From: a virus
Virus record (IMG/VR): IMGVR_UViG_3300021963_000221
Location: 1 to 44,593 of that record
DNA length: 44,593 bases
Direction: 5' to 3' (one strand)
Position numbers and translations under genes: made by a program. The notes under the pieces are model-generated. The model worked only from the letters and a program-made list of their open reading frames with translations. It was not told the DNA's origin and made no database searches. The first letter of the stretch is position 1. Each line of letters begins with the position of its first letter. Below, one piece after another: positions 25,701 through 33,540 of the stretch.

Positions 25701-25773
25701 TTAGTTGGTAGTACACATGAGATTCTACTCGTTTACCAGTTAAGGGAGATATGATTGATGCTCTACAAGCCAT
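19705..25773 (-). CDS. Giant virion protein with putative Zn-metalloprotease domain
   Basis: 2,022 residues. The N-terminal 250 residues have no recognised family. A gluzincin-like motif H259-E-A-M-H263 in an AIDVIHEAMHSYT context, with a downstream SVEEFASEF helix (E310 or E314 as third ligand), marks a putative zinc protease. Residues about 350-1300 are extended coiled-coil-like helices rich in Glu, Lys, Arg and Gln. Two hydrophobic Ala-rich segments near residues 1708-1728 and 1844-1868 suggest membrane interaction. It is one of three adjacent giant genes, including the virion RNA polymerase. crAss-like virions are known to carry giant cargo proteins that are ejected with DNA; protease activity and ejection are inferred here. 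Confidence 0.75.
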   Translation of the reverse strand: MACRASIISPLTGKRVESHVYYQLTSFYPKEEAIDIYNAMYTEGFKELLGFDWTTNTERTPDLGFSGEPSMETVDKLLNLNLTEEQLASARQLEELAETVDNTYEFSNYTEASAVAAEINLNPRFDAIGAKVVRTETGFKIQYKPTTSDRNPVTLDDLKNLNFGDIVSNLGNIEELDLLSVLDALESSENLQPFQKEIIGRLKDLGKVNTSLKLAVFDRAIGEEGSQVAFYDNKTNTIYIGKAVLDDMDNSKLAIDVIHEAMHSYTIKALNEPTTPQEIAFKNKMTVAFEGYLKKFPILSTNYGFTSVEEFASEFMSNPQFRGQLIRYQKQLKDTSFVQKIVDAIKEFFLGNFSDLPTVQEIENSVNEYLDYLLSLEDIPKTEGEYTLRFNSSAYNPNGNTDTEKFPSLANLVNFVKKNLQGRTWSELKKYLKEVDPNNRSLDLLQAEFEKIDSPEAKKILEASINYLKSATFLLKKVEAQLEVYSNNEGEFTEDAIISAYNSAKNLALTIESHYREFNEKIRNMYNFSAIEDEALREEAMQALEDTVPGILAVMANLDSMLKETTSSISSIKDSFSNKVVRPVARRLAKAIDSRAVTEAKRVYAEEIGSLQQQLANAKAKGKKRLERAITKRITELEQFVSFQPTEENIARILSGDTVVGQETSWLGVKFNTAIHANNPTIQLIKQLIDKTTSEASISSQTFSFRASEIYNRLRELRGSVAINLDSFKNLYKGFYRIVEKTVLDENGKKRTIKQAVLNTKLLYAEFENEFDRLEGLVQKAIEEGDVTKADQARLDLEDFLDKYAQSPYTDEYNEIQRKLIPEAKNARQELLDEIAIAQQEVPADNDRIKELLRDFNRLGSIYDINGHEKPAGSKERLIADSIIEWKKERRDEDVITYDYSSKMTEWSSEKKEVENRVKKAQARLDLVENLELTDFFEPSQIEKDPKAQQLLADKERYRNEYNQAVAERNAWYEENTRSQLTDEFFAEQKNITDSIREIFAKYPNQYETDLGELYDRLFNAVLGFRDNDGVIQGSDVERTEGLRDTLKKIQLDIEDIKSKVNKDRQLSIEDKTELKRLFKELGALQSRKNTSYYTEKVQEIQGTIRSQVENDQEFMDSVEDKAKALLEIDLAMGAASVFADLEEYKQDVISQEVNKRYVKTDWYINNHITTTETKKTQRGEEVTYTTTKPLYMWTETVPNDPRFINTELPSFKWAIPTIQDKFKNKDYRFTGKPSPRETQDGRFVNKEYSKLSAEERSILDDIIALQEDVQRSIPKGQRMGYALVPSRKTLWESTQSALRSPFSKGSYSALYESIIAPFLPDVSDEMDALAPEEKQSVFEKRKRQLIRTRFTTPLSEAEVSFDILGNIAKYGAYSSQFDALKTIMPTVFITRDILDEKNIVDPNTLKMIDNEIAKDFYGEAIGTRTNSIVDGTVRALRVAMQAGSRRVLQINTTSSIKNLMVNLMNVYLGRGIAGVSKKEFSKALTRAISKQSWIAARDISLGGANVSYYADLLMHFEANPAAIASEKSHRINQTFIRRNLSFDTLGFAVRGAFETISTLAVFEAIIEQYYVDIVENGVVRTIKLRDAYDQKDGRLVLKQGVQVQDISRLEQGIRDRIFTYYTRTQGNYFQRGRAFYHKEFLLEVLMNMKKWLAPMTINKYGDTRYQLNTGDILRGYNRTLFDRTKMLALGGGFDNISPGDKRRLKNVGMSLASAAAAKLAFKYLMLFIASKQAECDDDDCADELKTAMFSALIMSGVYDELSSFNVLGAADWSYKTFFVPPVKQPGDGRWEATFKQLAWSTVSGTFSASNQALFDPITTLYDKGLTGEFYYENSSGIKSEMTPKFLAGAPAIFAAAALYTGLDVAVAPYMDTERKLYNTLKYNPRLMLSESSMLATNPIGSYEKLETETADLKKSLSTLNRNDRVSDPEERRAVLEQMAQNELKMEQLAKTNKFLDRVNTNKKNMNSLSQQLSREVDKELKRYMKENYPAEYKQMSTESKEDKRRRKEWRQQYLRDNPIEE

Positions 25774-25810
25774 TGTCTTTTGTTATTATTTTAATTCTAG
25801 TTATTCAAAT

Positions 25811-28800
25811 TTAACCTAAATCGCATGATTCTTCTAATCCTAAGGAATTATTTGGAGTATTAGTAGACTGCTGAACATCATAATTAGAAATACCTTCAGA
25901 TTTAATATCTTCAAGCATTTGTCTGTACAGAGTTGCATGTCTATCAATTGTTTCGTCTGAAACAGCTGCTCTATCTTCTCCCCTAGCTAACTGTGCTTTA
26001 ATTCTTTCTTTAGCTAACTCTGGGTTTAATTCCATTAACTTATATTGGATATTAGCTGAAGGAATTGCTTTTCTAATAGCTGTAATAAAAGGTCTTCTTT
26101 TTTCTTTAGTTAGGTTAGTTGTATCAAATACAACTTGTTTACCTTCTTTTATAGCTTGTATAGCTCTTTTAGCAGCTTCTTTGTAAATTTCTTTATCTTT
26201 AGATTTATTATTTATATCTCCTGTAAATTCAACTCTCATTGCATCAGGTTCTATAACAACTAAATTTTGTTGAGGAAGTGATTTTACAAAAGTAGATTTC
26301 CCACTTCCAGAAGTTCCTATAGGCAAGATAACATCAGGTTTATTTTGATTTCCTATAGTAGATGTTTTCTGTCTCAATTCAGCAACAACTTCGGATAGTG
26401 ATACTGCATGTGATCCCTGACCTCTATCCATAAGTTTTTTAGAGTACAAAAGATTAGCACCATCAAGTTTACCTTGATTAATTTGATCAAGTATCCATGT
26501 TCTTTGTTCTGGTTTTACCTCTTGAAACTTATTACCAAGTAACCAATCTTTGTAATTCTGAGCAGCTTGAGCTACACTACTAGCTTTTATAGTTCCTTGA
26601 TATCCTCCTTCACTCCATGGATTACCAAAGTGTTCGTTAGCTGTAGCTGCAGAGGTTCTCATAGTATTAATTCCTTCTGCTGTATAAACTGGTCTAGACT
26701 CTAAGTCTCCTTTCCATTCTTTACTTAAATCTATCTTAGGTTTAACTTCTGTAATTTCAGCAACTTGAGTAGATAGTCCAGTAATTTTTCCTAACTGTGC
26801 AGCTAACTCAGGAAGTTTTAAATCAAAGGTTACTGCATTAGCATATACAGATGGGTAGTTTGTCCTAATGTTACCTAAGTTAAATAATCTATGAGGTATA
26901 TTAAGCAATTCGTTTAAGTAACTCATACCTGCAAGATAGATAGGCATTACTGTTTTATATTCTTCGTTTTCTAGATTCTTTCTAATGTCTTTATCTGCTT
27001 GAGTAGTATATTGCTCGTAAGCTTCAAAAGGTACTACTTGATTTAAACCATACGAGTTATTAGAGAAACCAAATTGAATAAAGTTTGCTAATCCTAGATC
27101 TTTAAAAAACTGAGATACTTCAGGTCTTACGTCATTCATACCCGCAAGGAAAGCTTTTTCGTATTCATTTATAAGATAAGAATCTAAGTTAGAGTTTCTT
27201 AGTTTAAAGATAAGGAACGGTGTAGATACCGTTGGCTTCTCTTCGTATAAGTTCTCAATTAAAAGATTCTTATTTATGTCTGGATAGTTTTCTTTGAGTG
27301 CTTTTAATCTCGCTAATAAGTTATTAGAGTTATTTTTTGCTAAGAATCCTTTCTCTCCAAAAACTTTAACTCTAACAGAATTACCTTCACTATCTACTCC
27401 TTGAGAATGTATAGTCAGTAAGATAAGATTATCTTTAATAGTCTTTGCTGCACTTACTTGATCATCTTGGGTATATAACTCTGATAGATTTAAAAAACGA
27501 TTGATTGCATTAAATACCATCCTATGTCCTGTAACAGGAAAAGCCTTATCAAGTAATCCTGATACAGTATCTGCTACGTTAAATGCAGAAAGAGCAGAAC
27601 GTTTAGTTAAAATGTCTAACCCCTCTTTATTAAAGGAATCAGCTATCTGTGCATACGTAAACTCTTCTGCTTCTTTTTGGTAAGAACTTTGGTAGCTTTT
27701 TGTATTGTAATCTACTAAAGCATTTAACTGTTGAATCTTACTTTGTCTGTCTCTTAAGTTTTGCAACATAGCTAAACTTGCAATGTCCTTTAATACTGAA
27801 GACTCTGTAGAGAAGAATGCATCTTTAACACTAGACTGAGTTAAAAGACCATTTGTAATGGCTCTAAATGGAGCTCTTTTACCTTGTTCTTTCTTAGCGT
27901 TTTTTATTTGCTCTACAGTCTCTCTAATCTCTTTATCAGATAATACAAGTTTATCAAATATGTTTTGTAAGGTTCTAGTTGCTCTTCTACTTTCTAATTG
28001 TTCTTTAGTGTAGTGCATCTCTGATTGGATGATACCTCTGTTCATCTCTTTCAATGCATACTTTACTATAGGACGATTAAGAAACTCTAAGGATTCTTTT
28101 ACAGGTGTACCTGAAAGAATCATAGCATGGAATAAAGGCGTTTTAACTTTATCTAGTCCTAACAAGATTAACCAATCTTCCTTAGCGATATCTACGTGCC
28201 CGTTAATACTCTCACTGATTACACGAGAGATACTAGTGCCATCTACAAGATCCTGCATACCTAAGGCAACACTACCGTCTTGCATAATATGTTGAGGCAA
28301 TATGTAGGAATTAGCAGCCTCTACATCAACGTATCTTAGACCAGCTATCTGGAATTCTTTTTGAATTGTGTTGATCTTAGCATCTATACTTAATGCTTTC
28401 TTAGCTTCGATGTTGTCAGAGTATACTCTGTTAGAAACTAAAAGATTAAATACTCCAGTAGAAGTTATTGGGTTGGAAGGAAGCTTATCAGCTTCTGCTT
28501 TTAGAATAGTGTTGGTATTAGGAAGTACAATCTTATTGTAGTTTTCTTCTAATCCCATAACACCTGCCATAACATTAATCAAACGGTTACCAGCAGCTGC
28601 CTCAAACTTATTAAAGTTAGAGTTTTCTGTTTCAAAGATTTCTCTCTGTAACTCCTTAAAGATCTTAAGTCCTTCTGCTACTTCACCTTCTTTTAACAGG
28701 TTTCTAATCTGTGCGTACTTGCTTTTTAGTTCTGCTTCTTTCTGCTCCCTGTCTAAATCTTTTGTTTGAAGTTCTTCTAGGTTAAAAGTTTTTCCAGTCA

Positions 28801-31800
28801 TACCAAGTAACGTAGACTCTTTAGTCTCCAACGCTTCTTTTAATGCCTGTATTTCTTTTTGTAACTCCTTAGATTTCTGATAGTTAGGAAGCTCTTCTAC
28901 AATACTCTGTATTTCTTTCTTTGCTTGACGCAGATATCTAAGTAATTGTACACTCTCTTGTCTTGTTGGTAATTCACTCTTGTACTGATCTAAACTGTAA
29001 TTTTCAGTTTCTACTAAGTTTCCTTGTCTGTCTATTACAGGTTCAAACATAGTTAACTTATCTATATCAAAGTCTCCTCCTGACTTAGCTACAATTCCTG
29101 CAGGTACAACAATAACAGGACCAGCACTAGTAGGTAAGAATTCCCTTACACGCATATACTCCATAGAGTTAAATCCTTGTACAGGAATACGTACTCCTAC
29201 TAGAATTAATTGTTTAGAGTTTTGTTCTACCCACTCCATCTCTTTGAGATTATCTGAAGTTAGGATAGCATTTAAGTTTTCTATTGTGCCTATGGTTTTC
29301 CCATTAAACTTTAATCTAAGTAAGCCAGAATGTTTCTTAGGATTAAAAGCAATCTTAACGTCTGCAGGTTGTGTTTTACCGTTCTCTACTCTATAGTTTC
29401 TAAGACCGTTAATACCAAACTTTTTAATTTGAGTCTCAGTAGGTTTCTTAAATCTTTGTTTACCTAATCCTGTAGAAGCTACTTGTACGTATGCTTCTCC
29501 ATGTAGCTTCTGAGAAATAATTCTGTTATTGATTACAGATAAGATAATGCCTTCAATTTCTTTTCTATTCTTAGCAGAATCAAGAGGATATAAAAGGTTA
29601 CCATTCTCGTCTACTTGAATATACCTCTTCAAAGAATCACTAACATTTCTGTTATCCATCTCTGTACGTAGGAAAGAAATAAACTTCTTATCATCAAACC
29701 CTGACAAACTACCATCAGGATTTTCTTCAAGACCTAGTTTGTTATACAGTTTTAGTTTTTCTATACCTACAAGATCTCTTAAGCTTTGACCATAGTCATT
29801 ATATAGTTGCTCTATCTTAGCTGCAAAAGAAGGACTTAGTTCTGTTAAAGAACCATCACTATAAAAGTCTCCGAATAACAACTTAACCATCTGAGTAGCT
29901 AAGGTTGCTTCATTCTTAAACTTAGGAGCAATATACTGTTGTTGTTTAAGATTAACTAGGTGCAGAGTAGTTACGTTATTCTCACCAATAGCTTCGTTTA
30001 CTTTTAACTTTAACTGTTCATTCTTAGAAGTTAAAGGTTGCTCTACGTAGAAATCTAAACTTTCTCCGTAGTTAGAAGCTTTTGATCCAGACTGAAAAGT
30101 AGCATAGTCAATGTCTTGAGTTAGCATACTTTTATTCAAACCCTCTAATTGTGTTCCTTGTATCATAGAAGGAATCAAGGGAGCCAAAGAATACTTGTGT
30201 AAAGCAACTAATCTAGGATCTTCTACTACTGAACCATAATGTCCTAACTTTAATGGAGGAAATCCTACATAGTTAATAGTATCCTTAAGGTCAGCTATCT
30301 GCTCATCTCTTTCTTCTGATTGAGGTTCTTGGTATAATCTAAATAACTCTATCTCATTAGTGTAAGCGTCTTCTTGTTCTTGACTCCATTGACCTATATT
30401 AATTAGATAGTTTCTGTAGAAATCAAGTGTAACAAGACCTTGTGCATCTGATTCCTTTGGGTTGTTTACATACTCCTTGTAAGTAACGTCATCAGGAAGG
30501 CCCATAGCGTTTCTGTAAGCTTCCCAATCTTCGGGTTTGAATGTATTTACATCATTGAAGATTACTGTCCTTACAGTGCGTCTAAATGGCTTAGTGATAT
30601 TAGATAAGACCTTCTGTAATCCATTAGTATAAGGACTACTGTTTAAAAAAGTATTAACTACAGGATTGTCATGAGGAACATATCCAGGAGAAGAAGTAAA
30701 GGGAATGCGTTTAAATACTTCTCGGTAGTCACCCTTAACTTGGAAGTTAGCAATGTCTCCTACAAATATTTTAAAGAACTCTGCTTTATGTACAAAGTCA
30801 TTTATAAAGTAGTTAGCAATAACATAGTCAAAGTTGTTTGCATTGATTGGTATCTTATTGATACCGGTATCCATAAACTTCTTTTGATTAAGCCTAGCAA
30901 TTACTGTATTTAATCTTTTTTCTGGAGAAGTAGGATTAGGCAATAACAAGTCATCAGGATATACAGCTTCCATAAGAGCTGTCTTAACTGCCTGAGTCTG
31001 TTGTTGAATGTACTCATCTAAGTACGTTTTTAAGTCTCCCTTAATGTTCTGATATGCAGCATCAATCTCTTCTTCTGTAGTAGCATTTACTAAACTTGAA
31101 TACAAGTCATCAGGAAGAATATCTTTAAATATAAAAAGATTCTTACCATTCTTATGGTAAGTACTCTTACCGGGATTACGTAGTAAGTCTTTAAGTCTTA
31201 CTGCTTCGCTCTTTAGATATTCAGTAAACTGTTCTACTACTGCATTACTAGCTTGAGGAACAACGGTTTCCCGTTCATTCATAATCTCCTCATCTAGTTT
31301 AAAGTAAATTCTATTTTCAGGTTTACCTGCTAGTACAGTAGCATAAGAAGTTCCCTTGTCACCAAATCGTACGTTTTCTACTATACCTTGAGAGAAGAAA
31401 GAAAAGAAATCTTGAAGGATCTTATCTTCAGGAGTTAAGCTAGTAGTAACTGAATTCTTTTTATGGTTACCAGCTATACTTACACCTGCATAGTTTTGAA
31501 TGTTTATACTAAAGGGTTCATTACTATAAGGAATGTTTTTCTTTTTAAATACAACTTCCCCTGTAAGTTCTGCTTGATTAAGTTGATCTATAATAGTCTT
31601 TAAGTCTTTTCTCTTAGTACTTACACCAAACATCTTTTCTAGCCAAAGAGATCCTATTACATTAGGGTTCTTTCTAATATCTAAATGTGCAAATTCTGGC
31701 TTAGCAATTAACTCACTATAACTACCTACACTATTGAGTGTATTAGAAATTTGGGTTAGATAAAAGTATTGAACCCTATTGTATTGTAATTTGTTTTCTG

Positions 31801-33505
31801 GGTTATAGTAAGAGCCAGAAGCAAACTCCCTCTCAAATTGTCCGTAAAACTTAACTAAAGTAGTTACTGAATCAGACAATCTTTTAAGAGGTCCTGGACC
31901 TTGATAAGTGTTAAGATAAGATAATAACTCTGTAACACTTGTCTTATCCTGACTATTAGCAAGTTTAGTATAAATAGAAGCAGTTTCTCCAGCAGTAGCT
32001 ATTAAGAACTCTTTAAATGCTGTTTTATTTGCTCTATATAAAGAGTTAGTAGGAATAATTCCTATGGCTTTATGAAACTTAAAAAGCTCATTCAATAAAG
32101 CAGTACCTTCAGTAGTGTCAAAATACTTAGGAGTTCTAATCTTAGTCATGTAAGTAGAAACCCTACTTGCAAGTGTTTCATTTCCGTAAGTAAATAACGA
32201 TACAAGTTTCTTTATATCTACAGCAGAACCATCTTCTAAGACTAAGTTAGGATTAGCAGAAGCATAGTCGGCATCAAAGTAATTAATAAGATTGGTTACA
32301 GTCTTTGTACCTAGTTCAAATACTTTAGTAGTGTAACTATTACCTACTATCTTCATTGATAGTTTTACTGCAGGAATCTCAGGCATAGACATTACCTGCT
32401 GAAAAGCTGCTGCAAGATTAGTATTGCTTAATGAAACATTTGTGTTGTCTGGTTCAGGTAATCTCTCGTATAAATTTCTAAACTGAGGATAGATAGTACT
32501 TAAGCTTTTGATCTCTTCCTTTAATTGATTATAGTCTGTTATACCTGTAAGACTTGCAGAAAGAAGATTCCAGTTCTTAGAGAAATCTCCTGTAACAGGT
32601 AAACCCAAAACAGAACCTAATACTACAAAGTCCTTTATAGATCTTTTACCTGAAGCTACTTCTTTTTGTTCTTTTGCAGAAAGTTTTTTATACTGTGGTA
32701 AGGCTTGAACTACTTTAATTACTTCAGCAGAAGCAAGTTCTTTCTGCCCTCTATCATGAGCATTCTTATTGTAAGTGCTTACTCCTCCTGTAAAGTCTTC
32801 TACGTCTATATCTGAATCATCTTTTTCTGTGTTAGATTCTTCTACACCTTTAAGCCCAAAAGTAGGCTCTTGAGCCTTAAACCAATCAACTACTGTGTCC
32901 CAATTTTTAGTTAGTAAGATTATATTAGTTGCTTGCTGTTGTTCTGCCTCTGTTACAGAGTCAGGGTCAGCCATAATCTTAGCCTTAATCTTTTCTTTCT
33001 TAGCATTAAGTAATCTAAGTACTTCAGAAGGTCCATAGTTTGCACTTAAAAAAGAAAGATTATCAAAAATTTCTGTACTCTCTTCTTCATTAAATATAAT
33101 AGGATCACCTTCTGTAGGAATACTAAGTACTATGCCATTAGGAGATTGTTCTGCTTGTAGGTTTCCTTGTTCTCTCTTTCTAATTTTTTCAGCTAACTCT
33201 TCTAAGTCTTGTTTTAAAAAGTCTATAGTGCTTCCTATCTCTTCTTCTCCGTACTTATCTTGGAACTCAGGCATAAGAGTTCTTGCAATAGCTTTTAAGG
33301 CTACAGTACGATCCCCTTCAGCTATAACATCAAGCACTTCATTATATAAAGGATTTACTTCCTCTTTGCCATCTACATCTATTTTATCTAAAGGCAAGTA
33401 GTTGTTTTTTCTCCATAAAAATAAAGCTAGTGTAGAACTACCAACAACTTTACTAAGTTCTGCAAACTCAGGAGTACTCTCATCAGGACAGGTTATTCTT
33501 GCCAT
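25811..33505 (-). CDS. Virion RNA polymerase (crAss-like, DFDID type) with C-terminal DUF4326-like and P-loop kinase-like domains
   Basis: 2,564 residues. The catalytic loop SGGDFDIDK has Asp1478, Asp1480 and Asp1482, preceded by GVRIPVQGFNSMEYMR and VVPAGIVAK. This is the signature of the crAss-like virion RNA polymerase (phage phi14:2 gp66), related to the two-barrel QDE-1-type polymerases, which enters the host and transcribes early genes. After the polymerase part, residues about 2275-2390 contain a DUF4326-like domain (NEHFGNPWSEGGY, then WILDQINQGKLDG and GSHAVSLSEV). Residues 2390-2550 form a polynucleotide-kinase-like domain: Walker A GTSGSGKST (2397-2405, Lys2403), PDAMR and VVFDTTNLTKEKRR. 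The start is the ATG 5 bases after a -7 box. Confidence 0.9.
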   Translation of the reverse strand: MARITCPDESTPEFAELSKVVGSSTLALFLWRKNNYLPLDKIDVDGKEEVNPLYNEVLDVIAEGDRTVALKAIARTLMPEFQDKYGEEEIGSTIDFLKQDLEELAEKIRKREQGNLQAEQSPNGIVLSIPTEGDPIIFNEEESTEIFDNLSFLSANYGPSEVLRLLNAKKEKIKAKIMADPDSVTEAEQQQATNIILLTKNWDTVVDWFKAQEPTFGLKGVEESNTEKDDSDIDVEDFTGGVSTYNKNAHDRGQKELASAEVIKVVQALPQYKKLSAKEQKEVASGKRSIKDFVVLGSVLGLPVTGDFSKNWNLLSASLTGITDYNQLKEEIKSLSTIYPQFRNLYERLPEPDNTNVSLSNTNLAAAFQQVMSMPEIPAVKLSMKIVGNSYTTKVFELGTKTVTNLINYFDADYASANPNLVLEDGSAVDIKKLVSLFTYGNETLASRVSTYMTKIRTPKYFDTTEGTALLNELFKFHKAIGIIPTNSLYRANKTAFKEFLIATAGETASIYTKLANSQDKTSVTELLSYLNTYQGPGPLKRLSDSVTTLVKFYGQFEREFASGSYYNPENKLQYNRVQYFYLTQISNTLNSVGSYSELIAKPEFAHLDIRKNPNVIGSLWLEKMFGVSTKRKDLKTIIDQLNQAELTGEVVFKKKNIPYSNEPFSINIQNYAGVSIAGNHKKNSVTTSLTPEDKILQDFFSFFSQGIVENVRFGDKGTSYATVLAGKPENRIYFKLDEEIMNERETVVPQASNAVVEQFTEYLKSEAVRLKDLLRNPGKSTYHKNGKNLFIFKDILPDDLYSSLVNATTEEEIDAAYQNIKGDLKTYLDEYIQQQTQAVKTALMEAVYPDDLLLPNPTSPEKRLNTVIARLNQKKFMDTGINKIPINANNFDYVIANYFINDFVHKAEFFKIFVGDIANFQVKGDYREVFKRIPFTSSPGYVPHDNPVVNTFLNSSPYTNGLQKVLSNITKPFRRTVRTVIFNDVNTFKPEDWEAYRNAMGLPDDVTYKEYVNNPKESDAQGLVTLDFYRNYLINIGQWSQEQEDAYTNEIELFRLYQEPQSEERDEQIADLKDTINYVGFPPLKLGHYGSVVEDPRLVALHKYSLAPLIPSMIQGTQLEGLNKSMLTQDIDYATFQSGSKASNYGESLDFYVEQPLTSKNEQLKLKVNEAIGENNVTTLHLVNLKQQQYIAPKFKNEATLATQMVKLLFGDFYSDGSLTELSPSFAAKIEQLYNDYGQSLRDLVGIEKLKLYNKLGLEENPDGSLSGFDDKKFISFLRTEMDNRNVSDSLKRYIQVDENGNLLYPLDSAKNRKEIEGIILSVINNRIISQKLHGEAYVQVASTGLGKQRFKKPTETQIKKFGINGLRNYRVENGKTQPADVKIAFNPKKHSGLLRLKFNGKTIGTIENLNAILTSDNLKEMEWVEQNSKQLILVGVRIPVQGFNSMEYMRVREFLPTSAGPVIVVPAGIVAKSGGDFDIDKLTMFEPVIDRQGNLVETENYSLDQYKSELPTRQESVQLLRYLRQAKKEIQSIVEELPNYQKSKELQKEIQALKEALETKESTLLGMTGKTFNLEELQTKDLDREQKEAELKSKYAQIRNLLKEGEVAEGLKIFKELQREIFETENSNFNKFEAAAGNRLINVMAGVMGLEENYNKIVLPNTNTILKAEADKLPSNPITSTGVFNLLVSNRVYSDNIEAKKALSIDAKINTIQKEFQIAGLRYVDVEAANSYILPQHIMQDGSVALGMQDLVDGTSISRVISESINGHVDIAKEDWLILLGLDKVKTPLFHAMILSGTPVKESLEFLNRPIVKYALKEMNRGIIQSEMHYTKEQLESRRATRTLQNIFDKLVLSDKEIRETVEQIKNAKKEQGKRAPFRAITNGLLTQSSVKDAFFSTESSVLKDIASLAMLQNLRDRQSKIQQLNALVDYNTKSYQSSYQKEAEEFTYAQIADSFNKEGLDILTKRSALSAFNVADTVSGLLDKAFPVTGHRMVFNAINRFLNLSELYTQDDQVSAAKTIKDNLILLTIHSQGVDSEGNSVRVKVFGEKGFLAKNNSNNLLARLKALKENYPDINKNLLIENLYEEKPTVSTPFLIFKLRNSNLDSYLINEYEKAFLAGMNDVRPEVSQFFKDLGLANFIQFGFSNNSYGLNQVVPFEAYEQYTTQADKDIRKNLENEEYKTVMPIYLAGMSYLNELLNIPHRLFNLGNIRTNYPSVYANAVTFDLKLPELAAQLGKITGLSTQVAEITEVKPKIDLSKEWKGDLESRPVYTAEGINTMRTSAATANEHFGNPWSEGGYQGTIKASSVAQAAQNYKDWLLGNKFQEVKPEQRTWILDQINQGKLDGANLLYSKKLMDRGQGSHAVSLSEVVAELRQKTSTIGNQNKPDVILPIGTSGSGKSTFVKSLPQQNLVVIEPDAMRVEFTGDINNKSKDKEIYKEAAKRAIQAIKEGKQVVFDTTNLTKEKRRPFITAIRKAIPSANIQYKLMELNPELAKERIKAQLARGEDRAAVSDETIDRHATLYRQMLEDIKSEGISNYDVQQSTNTPNNSLGLEESCDLG

Positions 33506-33510
33506 ATATA

Positions 33511-33518
33511 CAAATATA
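33511..33518 (-). promoter_or_regulatory. Bacteroidota-type -7 box before the virion RNA polymerase gene
   Basis: TATATTTG in the recurring 11-mer TATATTTGTAT, with only 5 bases before the ATG. No TTG at -33. It could give a leaderless transcript, or be fortuitous in this AT-rich gap. Confidence 0.5.
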
Positions 33519-33540
33519 ATCTATTTAAAGTTTTTAGTTA

